Source: Heyndrickxia shackletonii
GTDB taxonomy: Bacteria > Bacillota > Bacilli > Bacillales > Bacillaceae_C
Length of the DNA stretch: 64,000 bases
Direction of reading: 5' to 3'
Assembly (NCBI RefSeq): GCF_001420715.1
Contig: NZ_LJJC01000004.1
Coordinates: 1,885,459 to 1,949,458, forward strand
This document shows positions 1 through 8,750 of this stretch, in pieces. Position 1 is the first letter of the stretch, and each line of letters opens with the position of its first letter. Made by a program: the position numbers and the translations under genes. The notes beneath the pieces were generated by a model. It was not told where the DNA came from, made no database searches, and worked only from the letters and a program-made list of their open reading frames with translations.

Positions 1-270
1 ACTACACTGGAGGATGTAAAAAAATATATAGAAGAAACAAAGTTACCTTACTATTGTATTTGCGGAACGGATGATATGTACAAAGAATATGGGAAGAGAA
101 TAGGAGAATGGATACATGCAAATTATCCATCTATTCATGTAGAGATAGCTGGCAGATTTTCAGCGGAGGAAATGGAAAGCTACCGTTCGAGTGGGATAGC
201 TGGCTCCATCTATTTACATCAAAACATAGTGGAAAAAATAACTTCATTATTGAATTTGTGGGAGGTGTAA
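1..270 (+). CDS. mutA: Methylmalonyl-CoA mutase small subunit, C-terminal end (partial)
   Basis: The window opens inside this reading frame, which stays open from base 1 to the TAA at 268-270, so only the last 89 codons are seen. The visible part (ICGTDDMY near the start, then [22 protein letters not shown]) resembles the cobalamin-like C-terminal domain of the small subunit of methylmalonyl-CoA mutase. In two-subunit enzymes this chain pairs with the catalytic large chain, which follows only 7 bases downstream. The ribosome site of mutB (GGAGGTG, 261-267) lies inside the end of this gene, so the two are translationally close. The call rests mainly on context and on the AGRF-type C-terminal sequence. 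Confidence 0.85.
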   Translation, partial: TTLEDVKKYIEETKLPYYCICGTDDMYKEYGKRIGEWIHANYPSIHVEIAGRFSAEEMESYRSSGIAGSIYLHQNIVEKITSLLNLWEV

Positions 271-277
271 TCGAAAG

Positions 278-2446
278 ATGAAACCGAATTTTCAAAATAT
301 CCATCCTATCTATGATATAAAAGATGTACCTGCTGCTGAAAGTAAACAAAATAATGGTCAACCGGCTGGGTATATGACAAATGAAAAAATAAAAATTAAA
401 CCTTTCTATACAAAAGAAGATATAAAAGGATTCTCACATCTTCAGGATTTCCCAGGGCTTGAACCTTTCACAAGGGGTCCTTACCCAACTATGTATATAA
501 ATCGGCCATGGACAGTAAGACAATATGCAGGTTTTTCTACAGCGGAGGAAAGTAATGCTTTTTATCGCAGAAACCTGGCAATGGGCCAAAAGGGCTTATC
601 GGTTGCCTTCGATTTGGCAACACACCGCGGATATGATTCCGATCATCCACGCGTAACCGGGGATGTAGGAAAAGCCGGTGTTGCAATTGATTCGATAGAA
701 GATATGAAAATATTATTTGATGGTATTCCATTAGAGCAAATGTCTGTTTCTATGACCATGAATGGTGCTGTCCTGCCGATAATGGCCTTTTATATCGTTA
801 CTGCAGAGGAACAAGGCGTAAATCCGGAAAAGCTTTCCGGGACGATTCAAAACGATATTTTAAAAGAATACATGGTTCGCAATACGTATATATATCCTCC
901 TGAAATGTCGATGAGAATTATCGCAGATATTTTTGAGTACACCTCAAAAAAAATGCCGAAATTTAATAGCATCTCTATTTCTGGATATCACATGCAAGAA
1001 GCAGGTGCTCCAGCGGATATTGAATTGGCATATACACTTGCAGATGGTCTCGAATATGTTCGAACAGGACTGAAAGCAGGCATTGATATTGATTCCTTTG
1101 CACCAAGACTATCCTTTTTCTGGGCAATTGGAATGAACTACTTTATGGAAGTGGCAAAAATGAGAGCCGCGCGACGGATTTGGGCACAATTAATGAAACA
1201 ATTTACACCGAAAAATCCGAAATCACTAGCTTTAAGAACTCATTGTCAAACATCTGGGTGGAGTCTTACTGAGCAAGATCCGTATAACAATGTCATTCGG
1301 ACGTTAATAGAGGCACATGCTGCCGCAATGGGGCATACACAGTCTCTACATACGAATGCTTTGGATGAAGCGATCGCCCTGCCTACTGATTTTTCTGCAC
1401 GCATTGCGAGAAATACGCAGCTTTATTTGCAAGAAGAAACCGGAATTACGAAGGTAATTGATCCTTGGGGAGGTTCTTATTATGTGGAATCTCTTACAGA
1501 TGAATTAATGAAGAAAGCATGGCAGCATATTGAAGAAATCGAAGGCTTAGGCGGGATGACAAAGGCAATTGAAACAGGTCTTCCGAAAATGAAAATCGAG
1601 GAAGCAGCCGCAAGAAGGCAAGCTTTTATTGATTCGAAAAAAGAGGCCATCATCGGTGTGAATCGTTTCCGTTTAGAGCGGGAAGAACCAATTGATATTC
1701 TCAATATCGACAATGCCGTTGTACGTCAGAAGCAAATGGAGAGGCTGGAAAGTTTAAAAGCCTCCCGTAATGAGATGGAGGTTCAAAAAACATTACAAGA
1801 CTTAACGGAAGCAGCAAGAACGGGAGAAGGTAATTTATTGGAGAAAGCAGTTGCTGCTGCAAGGGTGCGGGCAACCCTCGGAGAAATTTCCGATGCGATT
1901 GAAAAGGTTTCGGGCAGACACAAAGCAGTTATCCGTTCCATTTCAGGAGTGTATGGATCTAATTATTCCAATGAAGAGGAAATTGCGGAAGTAGTAGAAA
2001 TGACGAGTCAGTTCATGGAGAATGAGGGAAGAAGACCGCGAATTCTAATTGCAAAAATGGGGCAGGATGGTCATGACCGAGGGGCAAAAATAATCGCCAC
2101 TGCATTTGCAGATTTGGGATTCGATGTTGATATCGGTCCATTATTTCAAACTCCTAAGGAAACAGCGAGACAGGCTGCAGAAAATGATGTACATGTTATA
2201 GGGGTAAGCTCTTTAGCAGCAGGTCATAAAACACTGTTGCCAGAGCTGGTGAAGGAGCTAAAGGCAATCGGCAGGGAGGATATTATTGTTGTCATTGGCG
2301 GAGTAATACCGGCACAAGATTATCCATTTTTAAGAGAAAACGGCGCGGTAGCAATTTTTGGACCGGGAACCGTCATCCCTGTAGCCGCACAAAAAGTCAT
2401 TGAAGAAATTTATCGTCGTTTAGGCTATGAGGAAGTGATGGAATAG
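278..2446 (+). CDS. mutB: Methylmalonyl-CoA mutase large (catalytic) subunit
   Basis: This 722-residue protein converts (R)-methylmalonyl-CoA to succinyl-CoA with adenosylcobalamin, the last step of propionyl-CoA assimilation and of odd-chain and branched-chain carbon breakdown. The N-terminal half is the acyl-CoA-binding TIM barrel ([11 protein letters not shown] near residue 75, [14 protein letters not shown] near 110). The C-terminal B12-binding domain has the base-off motif DGHDRG at residues 597-602, with His599 as the expected cobalt ligand, followed by the GVSSLAAGH and IGGVIP segments. Length is normal for the large subunit. GGAGGTG lies 10 bases before the ATG. It forms one operon with mutA and meaB; its stop codon directly abuts the meaB start. 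Confidence 0.96.
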   Translation: MKPNFQNIHPIYDIKDVPAAESKQNNGQPAGYMTNEKIKIKPFYTKEDIKGFSHLQDFPGLEPFTRGPYPTMYINRPWTVRQYAGFSTAEESNAFYRRNLAMGQKGLSVAFDLATHRGYDSDHPRVTGDVGKAGVAIDSIEDMKILFDGIPLEQMSVSMTMNGAVLPIMAFYIVTAEEQGVNPEKLSGTIQNDILKEYMVRNTYIYPPEMSMRIIADIFEYTSKKMPKFNSISISGYHMQEAGAPADIELAYTLADGLEYVRTGLKAGIDIDSFAPRLSFFWAIGMNYFMEVAKMRAARRIWAQLMKQFTPKNPKSLALRTHCQTSGWSLTEQDPYNNVIRTLIEAHAAAMGHTQSLHTNALDEAIALPTDFSARIARNTQLYLQEETGITKVIDPWGGSYYVESLTDELMKKAWQHIEEIEGLGGMTKAIETGLPKMKIEEAAARRQAFIDSKKEAIIGVNRFRLEREEPIDILNIDNAVVRQKQMERLESLKASRNEMEVQKTLQDLTEAARTGEGNLLEKAVAAARVRATLGEISDAIEKVSGRHKAVIRSISGVYGSNYSNEEEIAEVVEMTSQFMENEGRRPRILIAKMGQDGHDRGAKIIATAFADLGFDVDIGPLFQTPKETARQAAENDVHVIGVSSLAAGHKTLLPELVKELKAIGREDIIVVIGGVIPAQDYPFLRENGAVAIFGPGTVIPVAAQKVIEEIYRRLGYEEVME

Positions 2447-3571
2447 ATGGGAGACCAAAAAAGTCCGGAATGGTCAGTTGGGAACAAGTCGTTTTCTTCA
2501 ACGTATATGCCGGGAGTCGAATCTACACATGATGGTCTTCAGTCTTCCGGGAAAAAGAAATTTCAAAAAGCGAAAGATTCAAGTCTATCGATTGAGGCGT
2601 TGGCTCAAAAGGTAATGGGTGGCGACAGGATCATGCTTTCAAAAGCCATTACATTAATTGAGAGCAATGCAAAACATCATTATCAGAAAGCTCAAGACTT
2701 ATTGAACCTCCTATTGCCAAATGCATACCCTTCCATAAGAATTGGAATTACAGGGGTGCCTGGTGCTGGAAAAAGCACGTTTATTGAGGAATTTGGGTAT
2801 TCATTATGTGAAAAAGGGCATAAAGTAGCTGTTCTTGCGATAGATCCAAGTTCTACTGTAAGCGGTGGGAGTATTTTAGGTGATAAAACACGCATGGAAA
2901 GACTAGCGAAACATCCTAATGCCTTTATTAGACCATCACCGTCAACAGGGACACTTGGCGGTGTTCATCGGAAAACTCGGGAAAGCATGATTGCATGTGA
3001 GGCAGCGGGTTACGATATTATCATTGTGGAAACGGTTGGAGTAGGGCAAAGTGAAGTGATTGTTCGAGGCATGGTTGATTTCTTTTTGCTCCTCTCCATC
3101 ACAGGCGCAGGTGACGAGCTGCAAGGAATGAAAAAGGGTATTATGGAGCTGGCAGATGCTATAGTTGTAAATAAAGCGGACGGTGAAAATAAAAAATTAG
3201 CGGAGAAAGCAAAACGGGAATATAATCAAATTCTGCATTTTTTAATGCCGGCAACGAAGGGATGGGAAACAAAGGCGTATACTTGTTCCGCGTTACATGG
3301 CGATGGTATTCAAGAATTATGGGATACCATTAAACTATTTATAGAAAAAACGAAAAATAGTGGGACTTTTACGGAACGGCGCCAATCACAAATAAAAGAA
3401 TGGTTGTTTGCTATGATACGTGAGAGGTTGGAGAATTCCTTTTTTCAGCATGAAGAAATAAAGCAGTATTTGCCTTTTATCCAGAACGCGGTGATGGAAG
3501 AAACGATAACGGTATCGAATGCAGTCGATACACTGTTTCAAAAATATCAGTCAAGCTTAAAAAATGGTTAG
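2447..3571 (+). CDS. meaB: MeaB-type GTPase chaperone of methylmalonyl-CoA mutase
   Basis: This 374-residue G3E-family P-loop GTPase loads and protects the adenosylcobalamin cofactor of methylmalonyl-CoA mutase. The Walker A motif GVPGAGKST is at residues 103-111. Later come DPSS (about 132), ETVGVGQSE (the switch/Walker B region) and VVNKADG, the guanine-specificity NKxD motif. The first 60 or so residues are polar and low-complexity and make the protein slightly longer than many MeaB proteins; a shorter internal start is possible but has no clear ribosome site. The ATG follows the mutB stop with no gap, which implies translational coupling and supports the partnership. Confidence 0.94.
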   Translation: MGDQKSPEWSVGNKSFSSTYMPGVESTHDGLQSSGKKKFQKAKDSSLSIEALAQKVMGGDRIMLSKAITLIESNAKHHYQKAQDLLNLLLPNAYPSIRIGITGVPGAGKSTFIEEFGYSLCEKGHKVAVLAIDPSSTVSGGSILGDKTRMERLAKHPNAFIRPSPSTGTLGGVHRKTRESMIACEAAGYDIIIVETVGVGQSEVIVRGMVDFFLLLSITGAGDELQGMKKGIMELADAIVVNKADGENKKLAEKAKREYNQILHFLMPATKGWETKAYTCSALHGDGIQELWDTIKLFIEKTKNSGTFTERRQSQIKEWLFAMIRERLENSFFQHEEIKQYLPFIQNAVMEETITVSNAVDTLFQKYQSSLKNG

Positions 3572-3598
3572 AAATATGTAATGAAAGAAGAACAAAAA

Positions 3599-3679
3599 GG
3601 GATAGCGTTTATTTACGCTATCCAAAAAACATCTAGGGAGTTTAGGGGTATGGATCTAGATGTATTATTAGCATACCCC
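3599..3679. other. Two hairpins downstream of meaB
   Basis: Two clear inverted repeats follow the meaB operon. The first has perfect 9-base arms, GGATAGCGT at 3600-3608 and ACGCTATCC at 3615-3623, with a 6-base loop. The second has GGGGTATG at 3645-3652 and CATACCCC at 3672-3679. Neither has a T-run on the plus strand, so they are not standard terminators. They may mark the 3' end of the mut mRNA by another route. Confidence 0.5.
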
Positions 3680-3812
3680 GATTAGGGAAACTTAAACATT
3701 TGTAATGGCTCTTTTCTTAGATTTGGATATTATTTTTTTAGGATGGATCCATCTATACTAAAAGATTTTCAGAAACATATTTATTTACATAAAGAGTGAA
3801 AAAATATTTTGT

Positions 3813-3894
3813 ACTCAAACAGGTTTTTTTAAATGAAAAAATAAGCTAGAACATTTGATAATCCGATGAAAAACCTGTTATTATTAATTTGAGT
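3813..3894. repeat. Long inverted repeat just upstream of brxB
   Basis: ACTCAAA (3813-3819) pairs with TTTGAGT (3888-3894), and AACAGGTTTTT (3818-3828) pairs with AAAAACCTGTT (3869-3879). The arms enclose about 40 AT-rich bases and end about 20 bases before the brxB start. It could be a structured 5' leader or a paired operator region; nothing identifies a known riboswitch. Confidence 0.5.
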
Positions 3895-3916
3895 TATGAT
3901 AGGAAAGGAAGCGAAA

Positions 3917-4357
3917 ATGTTGAGCATGGATTTTAATATTTTTATGAATGATGTTGTACGTCAAGCACGCGACGAAGCAGTCAGTGCAGGTTATAAAGAA
4001 TTAAAAACAGCAGATGAAGTAGAAGAAGCATTAAATCAAAAAGGTACAACACTTGTTTTAGTAAATTCAGTTTGTGGATGTGCAGGTGGAATTGCACGCC
4101 CAGCAGCAGCACATGCTGTACATTACGATAAACGCCCTGATCATCTTGTAACGGTGTTTGCAGGTCAAGATAAGGAAGCTACAGAGAAGGCACGCAGTTA
4201 CTTTGTTGGATATCCCCCATCCTCACCATCCTTCGCACTACTAAAAGACGGCAAACTTTGTACTATGGTGGAAAGACATGAAATTGAGGGTCATGACCCA
4301 ATGTCTGTTGTAAATAAATTACAAGATACATTTGAAAAATATTGTGAAGAAGTATAA
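3917..4357 (+). CDS. brxB: Bacilliredoxin BrxB (YqiW family)
   Basis: This 146-residue bacilliredoxin is expected to remove bacillithiol from S-bacillithiolated proteins after oxidative stress. The unusual active site CGC is at Cys53-Gly54-Cys55 inside NSVCGCAGG; the nucleophilic cysteine takes up bacillithiol. The segments [24 protein letters not shown] and [10 protein letters not shown] match the YqiW (BrxB) branch better than YphP (BrxA). The ATG at 3917 is chosen because it gives the family N-terminus (MxxMDFN) and sits after AGGAAAGGAAG; an earlier in-frame ATG at 3896 lacks a ribosome site. A rho-independent terminator follows at once. Confidence 0.95.
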   Translation: MLSMDFNIFMNDVVRQARDEAVSAGYKELKTADEVEEALNQKGTTLVLVNSVCGCAGGIARPAAAHAVHYDKRPDHLVTVFAGQDKEATEKARSYFVGYPPSSPSFALLKDGKLCTMVERHEIEGHDPMSVVNKLQDTFEKYCEEV

Positions 4358-4385
4358 AAACCCCGGAATTTCCGGGTTTTTTTAT
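4358..4385 (+). terminator. Terminator of brxB
   Basis: A short GC hairpin (CCCGGA / TCCGGG) followed by seven T residues begins directly after the brxB stop codon. Confidence 0.85.
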
Positions 4386-4420
4386 ACAAAAAAGACCCAT
4401 GTTTGGACATGAGTCTTTAA
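4386..4420 (-). terminator. Terminator of the prli42-like gene
   Basis: Read on the minus strand, AAAGACTCATGT pairs with ACATGGGTCTTT with one mismatch and is followed by a run of T. It lies just past the stop of the small minus-strand gene, which supports that gene being real. Confidence 0.75.
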
Positions 4421-4426
4421 TAATAA

Positions 4427-4519
4427 CTAAAGAAGATAAGCTAATCCTGCTAAGAGCGTGGAGGCAATCATGGCAATTAGCATCAAATAGACCACAAACT
4501 TCTGTGTCTTTTTTGACAT
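4427..4519 (-). CDS. prli42: Prli42-like stressosome-associated membrane miniprotein
   Basis: This is a 30-codon gene on the minus strand. The peptide starts MSKKTQKF, then has one hydrophobic membrane span (VVYLMLIAMIASTLLAGLAY) and almost no tail. This layout and sequence match the Prli42 miniprotein of Firmicutes, first described in Listeria, where it anchors and activates the stressosome at the membrane. AAGGAGTG lies 7 bases before the ATG, and a terminator follows the stop. It is convergent with brxB, which I recall as a common neighbour in Bacillaceae. The identification is by recalled sequence pattern and is strong for such a short peptide. Confidence 0.88.
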   Translation of the reverse strand: MSKKTQKFVVYLMLIAMIASTLLAGLAYLL

Positions 4520-4698
4520 TTCTATTCACTCCTTGATTATCCTGTACTTATGTATATTGTAGTGATGAAATGAACGACTGACAAGCACTATTCGGTACGA
4601 ATTACGGCAGTTTTATGAAAATCTAGTGATAAGCAGGATTTTCGACAATAGCTGTATAAGTATAATATAGTAGGTTGTTACAGCAAGGGGGCAAAAAA

Positions 4699-5097
4699 AT
4701 GAAATATGTAGATCATATTGGCATAGCTGTTACCTCTATAGAGGAAGTGTTGCCTTTTTATACGGAAACGCTTTCTTTAAAATGCATCGGAATAGAGGAT
4801 GTTGAATCTGAAAATGTAAAGGTAGCATTTATTGATGCAGGAAATGTACGTTTAGAATTGCTAGAACCTTTGAATGAATCAAGTGCCATCGCGAAATTCT
4901 TAGAATCTCGCGGTCAGGGAATTCACCATATCGCATTTGATGTAAATAATATTGAAGAACGCATAAAGGAATTAAAGGAAAAGGGTATCCGTATGATTCA
5001 AGACGTTCCAAAGCCTGGTGCACATGGAGCGCAGGTTGCATTCCTGCACCCAAAAGCAGGGCATGGAGTTTTATATGAACTTTGTGATAAGGGATAA
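4699..5097 (+). CDS. mce: Methylmalonyl-CoA epimerase
   Basis: This 132-residue VOC-superfamily protein interconverts (2S)- and (2R)-methylmalonyl-CoA, linking propionyl-CoA carboxylase to the mutase. Expected metal ligands are visible: His6 in VDHIGIAV, a histidine in GIHHIAFDV, and the glutamate in LYELC near the end. The start at 4699 follows AAGGGGG; the upstream in-frame ATG at 4675 would include this ribosome site in the coding sequence. It is the first gene of a pair with the carboxyltransferase 34 bases downstream. It corresponds to yqjC in B. subtilis. Confidence 0.94.
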   Translation: MKYVDHIGIAVTSIEEVLPFYTETLSLKCIGIEDVESENVKVAFIDAGNVRLELLEPLNESSAIAKFLESRGQGIHHIAFDVNNIEERIKELKEKGIRMIQDVPKPGAHGAQVAFLHPKAGHGVLYELCDKG

Positions 5098-5131
5098 TAG
5101 GAATATCGATACACATCAAGGGGGAAAAACG

Positions 5132-6679
5132 ATGACGGATATATATGAGAAAATTAATGAACTATATGATCGAAAAAGGGAGATAGAACTAGGCGGTGGC
5201 GATGATAAAATTGAAAAACAGCATCAAAAAGGGAAATTAACGGCCAGAGAAAGAATTGAGTTATTAGTAGACCCTGGCTCGTTTGTGGAACTGAATGCCT
5301 TTATTGAGCATAGAGGGCATGATTTTGGACTTGAAAATGCAAAGGGACCTGGGGATGGTGTTGTAACTGGCTATGCAAAAGTAAATGGCCGTCCTATCTA
5401 TTTGTTTTCACAAGACTTTACCGTCTTCGGCGGAGCTTTAGGGGAAATGCATGCCAAGAAAATTGCGAATGTTATGGATTTGGCAGCTCAAAATGGAGCT
5501 CCATTTATTGGTCTTAACGACTCAGGTGGTGCACGCATCCAGGAAGGTGTTGTATCGCTGGATGGCTACGGACATGTTTTTTATCGAAATGCTATTTATT
5601 CCGGAGTAATTCCGCAAATCTCCGTTATTATGGGGCCGTGTGCAGGAGGAGCTGTTTATTCTCCGGCTATTACAGATTTTGTTTTTATGGTGGATGAAAC
5701 GAGTCAAATGTTCATTACAGGTCCAAAGGTTATTGAAACAGTAACTGGTGAAAAAATTTCATCCGAGGATCTAGGGGGTTCAAAAGTACATAACACCATT
5801 AGCGGAAATGCTCATTTTCGTGCGGGGTCGGAAGAAGAAGTGCTGCAAATGGTAAGAAAACTTATTAGTTACTTACCCCAAAATAGTAAAGAAAAGGCGA
5901 TAAAGAATTCCTGGGATGGGGATGATTATCGTCCAGATCTAACGGATATTGTACCTTTTGATGCTGTTCGTCCGTATGATGTACGCTTAGTAATTGAGCA
6001 AGTAGTGGACGCGGACTCCTTCTTTGAAGTGCAAAGGGAATTTGCTAAAAACATTGTAGTAGGATTTGCAAGAATCCGTGGAGAAGTAGTCGGTTTAGTT
6101 TGCAATCAACCGAAATTTATGGCCGGCGGCCTGGATATTGATTCATCTGATAAAGCATCACGATTTATTCGATTCTGTGATTCGTTTAATATTCCAATTG
6201 TTACATTTGAGGATGTGACTGGATTTTTTCCAGGGATTAAACAAGAACATGGAGGAATTATCCGTCACGGTGCGAAAATTCTATATGCTTACTCAGAAGC
6301 GACAGTTCCAAAAATTACTGTTATTTTAAGAAAAGCTTATGGTGGTGCCTATGTTGCACTTAACAGTAAATCGATAGGGGCAGATATTGTATATGCATGG
6401 CCAAATGCAGAGATTGCAGTGATGGGACCAGAGGGTGCAGCAAATATTATTTTCGCGAAAGAAATCGCGGCGAGTGTTAATCCGGAAGAAACAAGAAAAC
6501 AGAAGATTGCTGAGTACCGTGAAAAATTTGCTAATCCATATATAGCAGCTTCACAAGGAATGGTGGATGATGTTATAGATCCACGCGAAACGCGAATGAA
6601 AATTGTTCAAGCATTAGAAATGCTTGGGAATAAACAAGAGGAAAGACCATATAAAAAACATGGGAATATCCCTCTTTAA
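5132..6679 (+). CDS. mmdA: Acyl-CoA (propionyl/methylmalonyl-CoA) carboxyltransferase subunit
   Basis: This 515-residue protein has the two crotonase-like halves of biotin-dependent carboxyltransferase beta chains. The N-terminal half contains FGGALGEMHAKK and NDSGGARIQEG; the C-terminal half has GFFPGIKQEHGGIIRHGAK and RKAYGGAY. It should move the carboxyl group between carboxybiotin and propionyl-CoA to give (S)-methylmalonyl-CoA, the substrate of mce. The ATG at 5132 follows AAGGGGG and gives the family length; the 38 extra codons upstream overlap mce and are rejected. No biotin carboxylase or biotin carrier gene is present nearby, so partners must be encoded elsewhere. It is the yqjD counterpart. 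Whether the enzyme works as carboxylase or decarboxylase cannot be told. Confidence 0.92.
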   Translation: MTDIYEKINELYDRKREIELGGGDDKIEKQHQKGKLTARERIELLVDPGSFVELNAFIEHRGHDFGLENAKGPGDGVVTGYAKVNGRPIYLFSQDFTVFGGALGEMHAKKIANVMDLAAQNGAPFIGLNDSGGARIQEGVVSLDGYGHVFYRNAIYSGVIPQISVIMGPCAGGAVYSPAITDFVFMVDETSQMFITGPKVIETVTGEKISSEDLGGSKVHNTISGNAHFRAGSEEEVLQMVRKLISYLPQNSKEKAIKNSWDGDDYRPDLTDIVPFDAVRPYDVRLVIEQVVDADSFFEVQREFAKNIVVGFARIRGEVVGLVCNQPKFMAGGLDIDSSDKASRFIRFCDSFNIPIVTFEDVTGFFPGIKQEHGGIIRHGAKILYAYSEATVPKITVILRKAYGGAYVALNSKSIGADIVYAWPNAEIAVMGPEGAANIIFAKEIAASVNPEETRKQKIAEYREKFANPYIAASQGMVDDVIDPRETRMKIVQALEMLGNKQEERPYKKHGNIPL

Positions 6680-6728
6680 CATGAATAAAAGCAAAAGTAA
6701 CGATTGTAGGAATACCGAAAAAGTTTAT

Positions 6729-6757
6729 TTGTCCACATGAAGAAATAGCGATATACT
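6729..6757 (+). promoter_or_regulatory. Sigma-A-like promoter of the peptidase gene
   Basis: TTGTCC (6729-6734) and TATACT (6752-6757) are separated by 17 bases, about 65 bases before the start of the downstream peptidase gene. Confidence 0.55.
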
Positions 6758-6823
6758 AATGTAGTAATTAACATAAAATTCTACATTAAATCGAGATTCT
6801 ATTACATAGCAGGAGGTACTACA

Positions 6824-7945
6824 ATGGTTAATCAAGAGCGTTTATTAAACGAATTTTTGGAATTAGTTCAAATTGATTCCGAAACAAAGCATGAAACTAA
6901 AATTGCAAAGGTTTTGAAAAAGAAATTTGAAGAGCTTGGGGTAGAAGTTTTCGAAGACGATACTACTTCTCAGACAGGACATGGAGCAGGAAATTTAATT
7001 TGTACTTTAAAAGGTTCAAAAGCATCTGCTGATGTGATTTATTTCACTTCCCATATGGATACGGTTGTACCTGGTAATGGAGTAAAACCTTCCATTAAAG
7101 ATGGTTATGTAGTAACAGACGGTACAACGATTTTAGGTGCTGATGATAAAGCAGGTCTTGCTGCAATGTTTGAATCCATCCGTGTCTTAAAAGAACAAAA
7201 TATTGAACATGGTACGATTCAATTTATTATTACAGTAGGCGAGGAATCTGGCTTAGTAGGGGCAAAAGTGCTAGACCCATCTTTATTGAAAGCAAAATAT
7301 GGCTTTGCGCTTGATAGTGACGGAAAAGTTGGGAATGTTGTAGTAGCAGCACCAACTCAAGCGAAAATTAAAGCCGTGTTATATGGAAAAACAGCTCATG
7401 CAGGGGTTGCGCCTGAAAAAGGAATTTCTGCCATTTCCATCGCTGCAAAAGCAGTATCTAGAATGCCTTTAGGCAGAATTGATGAAGAAACAACTGCGAA
7501 TATCGGACGTTTTGAAGGCGGACAAGCAACGAATATTGTATGTGACCGTGTTGATATTCTTGCAGAAGCACGTTCTTTAGTTCCTGAGAAAATGGAAGCT
7601 CAAGTTGCAAAAATGAAAGAGGCATTTGAAGAAGCTGCTAAGGAAATGGGCGGTAAAGCAGATGTAGAAGTTCAAGTAATGTATCCAGGCTTTAAATTTG
7701 CAGATGGAGACCAAGTGGTGGAAGTGGCAAAGAAAGCAGCTGCTAAAATTGGCCGTGAATGTAAATTGGAACAAAGCGGCGGAGGCAGTGATGCGAATGT
7801 GATTGCCGGATTTGGAATTCCAACCGTAAATCTTGCCGTTGGATACGAGGAAATTCATACAACAAATGAAAGAATGCCAATTGAAGAACTTGTTAAGCTT
7901 TCTGAGATGGTTGTTGCCATCGTTCAAGAGGTAGCAGGAGAGTAG
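6824..7945 (+). CDS. yqjE: M20-family metallopeptidase, PepT-like (YqjE family)
   Basis: This 373-residue zinc aminopeptidase is likely a cytosolic tripeptidase-like enzyme. Two-metal ligands fit the M20 pattern: SHMDT (His77, Asp79), GADDKAG (Asp107), EESG (about 142), DSDG (about 165) and IHTTNE near the end. The dimerisation insert lies between about residues 180 and 290. GGAGGT lies close before the ATG, with a promoter at 6729-6757. The position matches B. subtilis yqjE after yqjC-yqjD. The exact peptide substrate is not predictable. A dispersed repeat (copy A) begins directly after its stop codon. Confidence 0.9.
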   Translation: MVNQERLLNEFLELVQIDSETKHETKIAKVLKKKFEELGVEVFEDDTTSQTGHGAGNLICTLKGSKASADVIYFTSHMDTVVPGNGVKPSIKDGYVVTDGTTILGADDKAGLAAMFESIRVLKEQNIEHGTIQFIITVGEESGLVGAKVLDPSLLKAKYGFALDSDGKVGNVVVAAPTQAKIKAVLYGKTAHAGVAPEKGISAISIAAKAVSRMPLGRIDEETTANIGRFEGGQATNIVCDRVDILAEARSLVPEKMEAQVAKMKEAFEEAAKEMGGKADVEVQVMYPGFKFADGDQVVEVAKKAAAKIGRECKLEQSGGGSDANVIAGFGIPTVNLAVGYEEIHTTNERMPIEELVKLSEMVVAIVQEVAGE

Positions 7946-7949
7946 AAAA

Positions 7950-8130
7950 GCAGAAGCGCCGTTAGCTCTAGCGTACGGATTTCGTAGTCGCTCACCTCGA
8001 GATAAAGGAAACACAGTGAGGTAGTTCACGAACAAGTGAAAATAGCACTTCCATTTTCAATTGTTGTTGACTTATCGTAGGGAGGAGACGGAGAAATCCG
8101 CTAGCCGATATCTGCTTACGCTAGACAGTA
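7950..8130. repeat. Dispersed MITE-like repeat, copy A
   Basis: The segment holds the shared core (GGATTTCGTAGTC at its left, then CTCACCTCGAGATAAAGG, ACACAGTGAGGTAG, CTTATCGTAGGGAGGAGAC and AAATCCGCTAGCC at its right). The same blocks occur at 45312, 52049, 53722 and 63398. It fills most of the space between the peptidase gene and cheW. Confidence 0.85.
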
Positions 8131-8193
8131 ACCTAGACTATTTTAGCTTTATATAAAAAAAGTAAATATACTTTCCGAAAAATTGAAAAACTT

Positions 8194-8221
8194 GAGCAGA
8201 CTTTTAAAAGTCTGCTCTTTT
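8194..8221 (+). terminator. 24-bp perfect palindrome with T-tail before cheW
   Basis: GAGCAGACTTTT is followed directly by its exact reverse complement (8194-8217) and then TTTT. It looks like a rho-independent terminator for upstream transcription, yet it ends only a few bases before the cheW ribosome site (AGGAGG), so it could also act as an attenuator or shield that site. Confidence 0.6.
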
Positions 8222-8235
8222 AGGAGGAATACTTT

Positions 8236-8715
8236 TTGTCACTCAGCAGTAAAGCAGTCATTTTTTTAGTTGGAAATGAAGAATATGGAATACCAGTGGA
8301 ATTTGTTGTTTCAATAGAGAAAAATGAAGGAGTAACAACTATTCCGCAATTACCAACATTCGTAAAGGGGATTGTAAAGTCTCGTGGAGAACTGATTCCT
8401 GTGATTGATTTTGAAATGGTTCTTTATCAAAGACCGATGGAAGAAAATGATGATGTAAGAATGATTGTGTTAAACACCGATGAGTTATCAATTGGATTAC
8501 TTGTGAAGGAAGCAAAGGAGATTCTTGACATTGCTAACGAATCATTGCAGCAAATAGGATTACTTGCATATTCAAAAACCGCTTATTTTACGAGTGTTGC
8601 CAATCTTGAAGAACGTCTTATCACGATGATCGATCCAAATATACTTCTTTCTTCCCTAGAAGGTATAAAGGAAATTAAAGAATATATGAAGGAATATTCA
8701 CAAGAAGTAATTTGA
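8236..8715 (+). CDS. cheW: CheW-like chemotaxis coupling protein
   Basis: This 159-residue protein is a single CheW domain, the adaptor that joins methyl-accepting receptors to the CheA kinase. Recognisable parts are FLVGNEEYGIPVEFVVSIE at the start, IPQLPTFVKGIVKSRGELIPVIDF (the strand and loop that contact CheA and receptor) and a closing helix. The start is TTG at 8236, with AGGAGG 9 bases upstream. No CheA, receptor or flagellar gene is nearby, so it is an isolated copy and may be the main or an accessory CheW. Its ribosome site lies just after a 24-bp palindrome. Confidence 0.85.
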   Translation: MSLSSKAVIFLVGNEEYGIPVEFVVSIEKNEGVTTIPQLPTFVKGIVKSRGELIPVIDFEMVLYQRPMEENDDVRMIVLNTDELSIGLLVKEAKEILDIANESLQQIGLLAYSKTAYFTSVANLEERLITMIDPNILLSSLEGIKEIKEYMKEYSQEVI

Positions 8716-8750
8716 GAATTAAGTAGTCTTGCTTTAGGAAGTGTCTAAGT

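Noticed and set aside
5018-5131. 38-codon upstream extension of the carboxyltransferase
   Set aside because: It overlaps mce, has no ribosome site, and the family start fits ATG 5132 after AAGGGGG.
7577-8035. 152-codon minus-strand frame over the end of the peptidase gene
   Set aside because: It is antisense to a well-conserved gene and its start lies in the dispersed repeat; residue composition is not protein-like.
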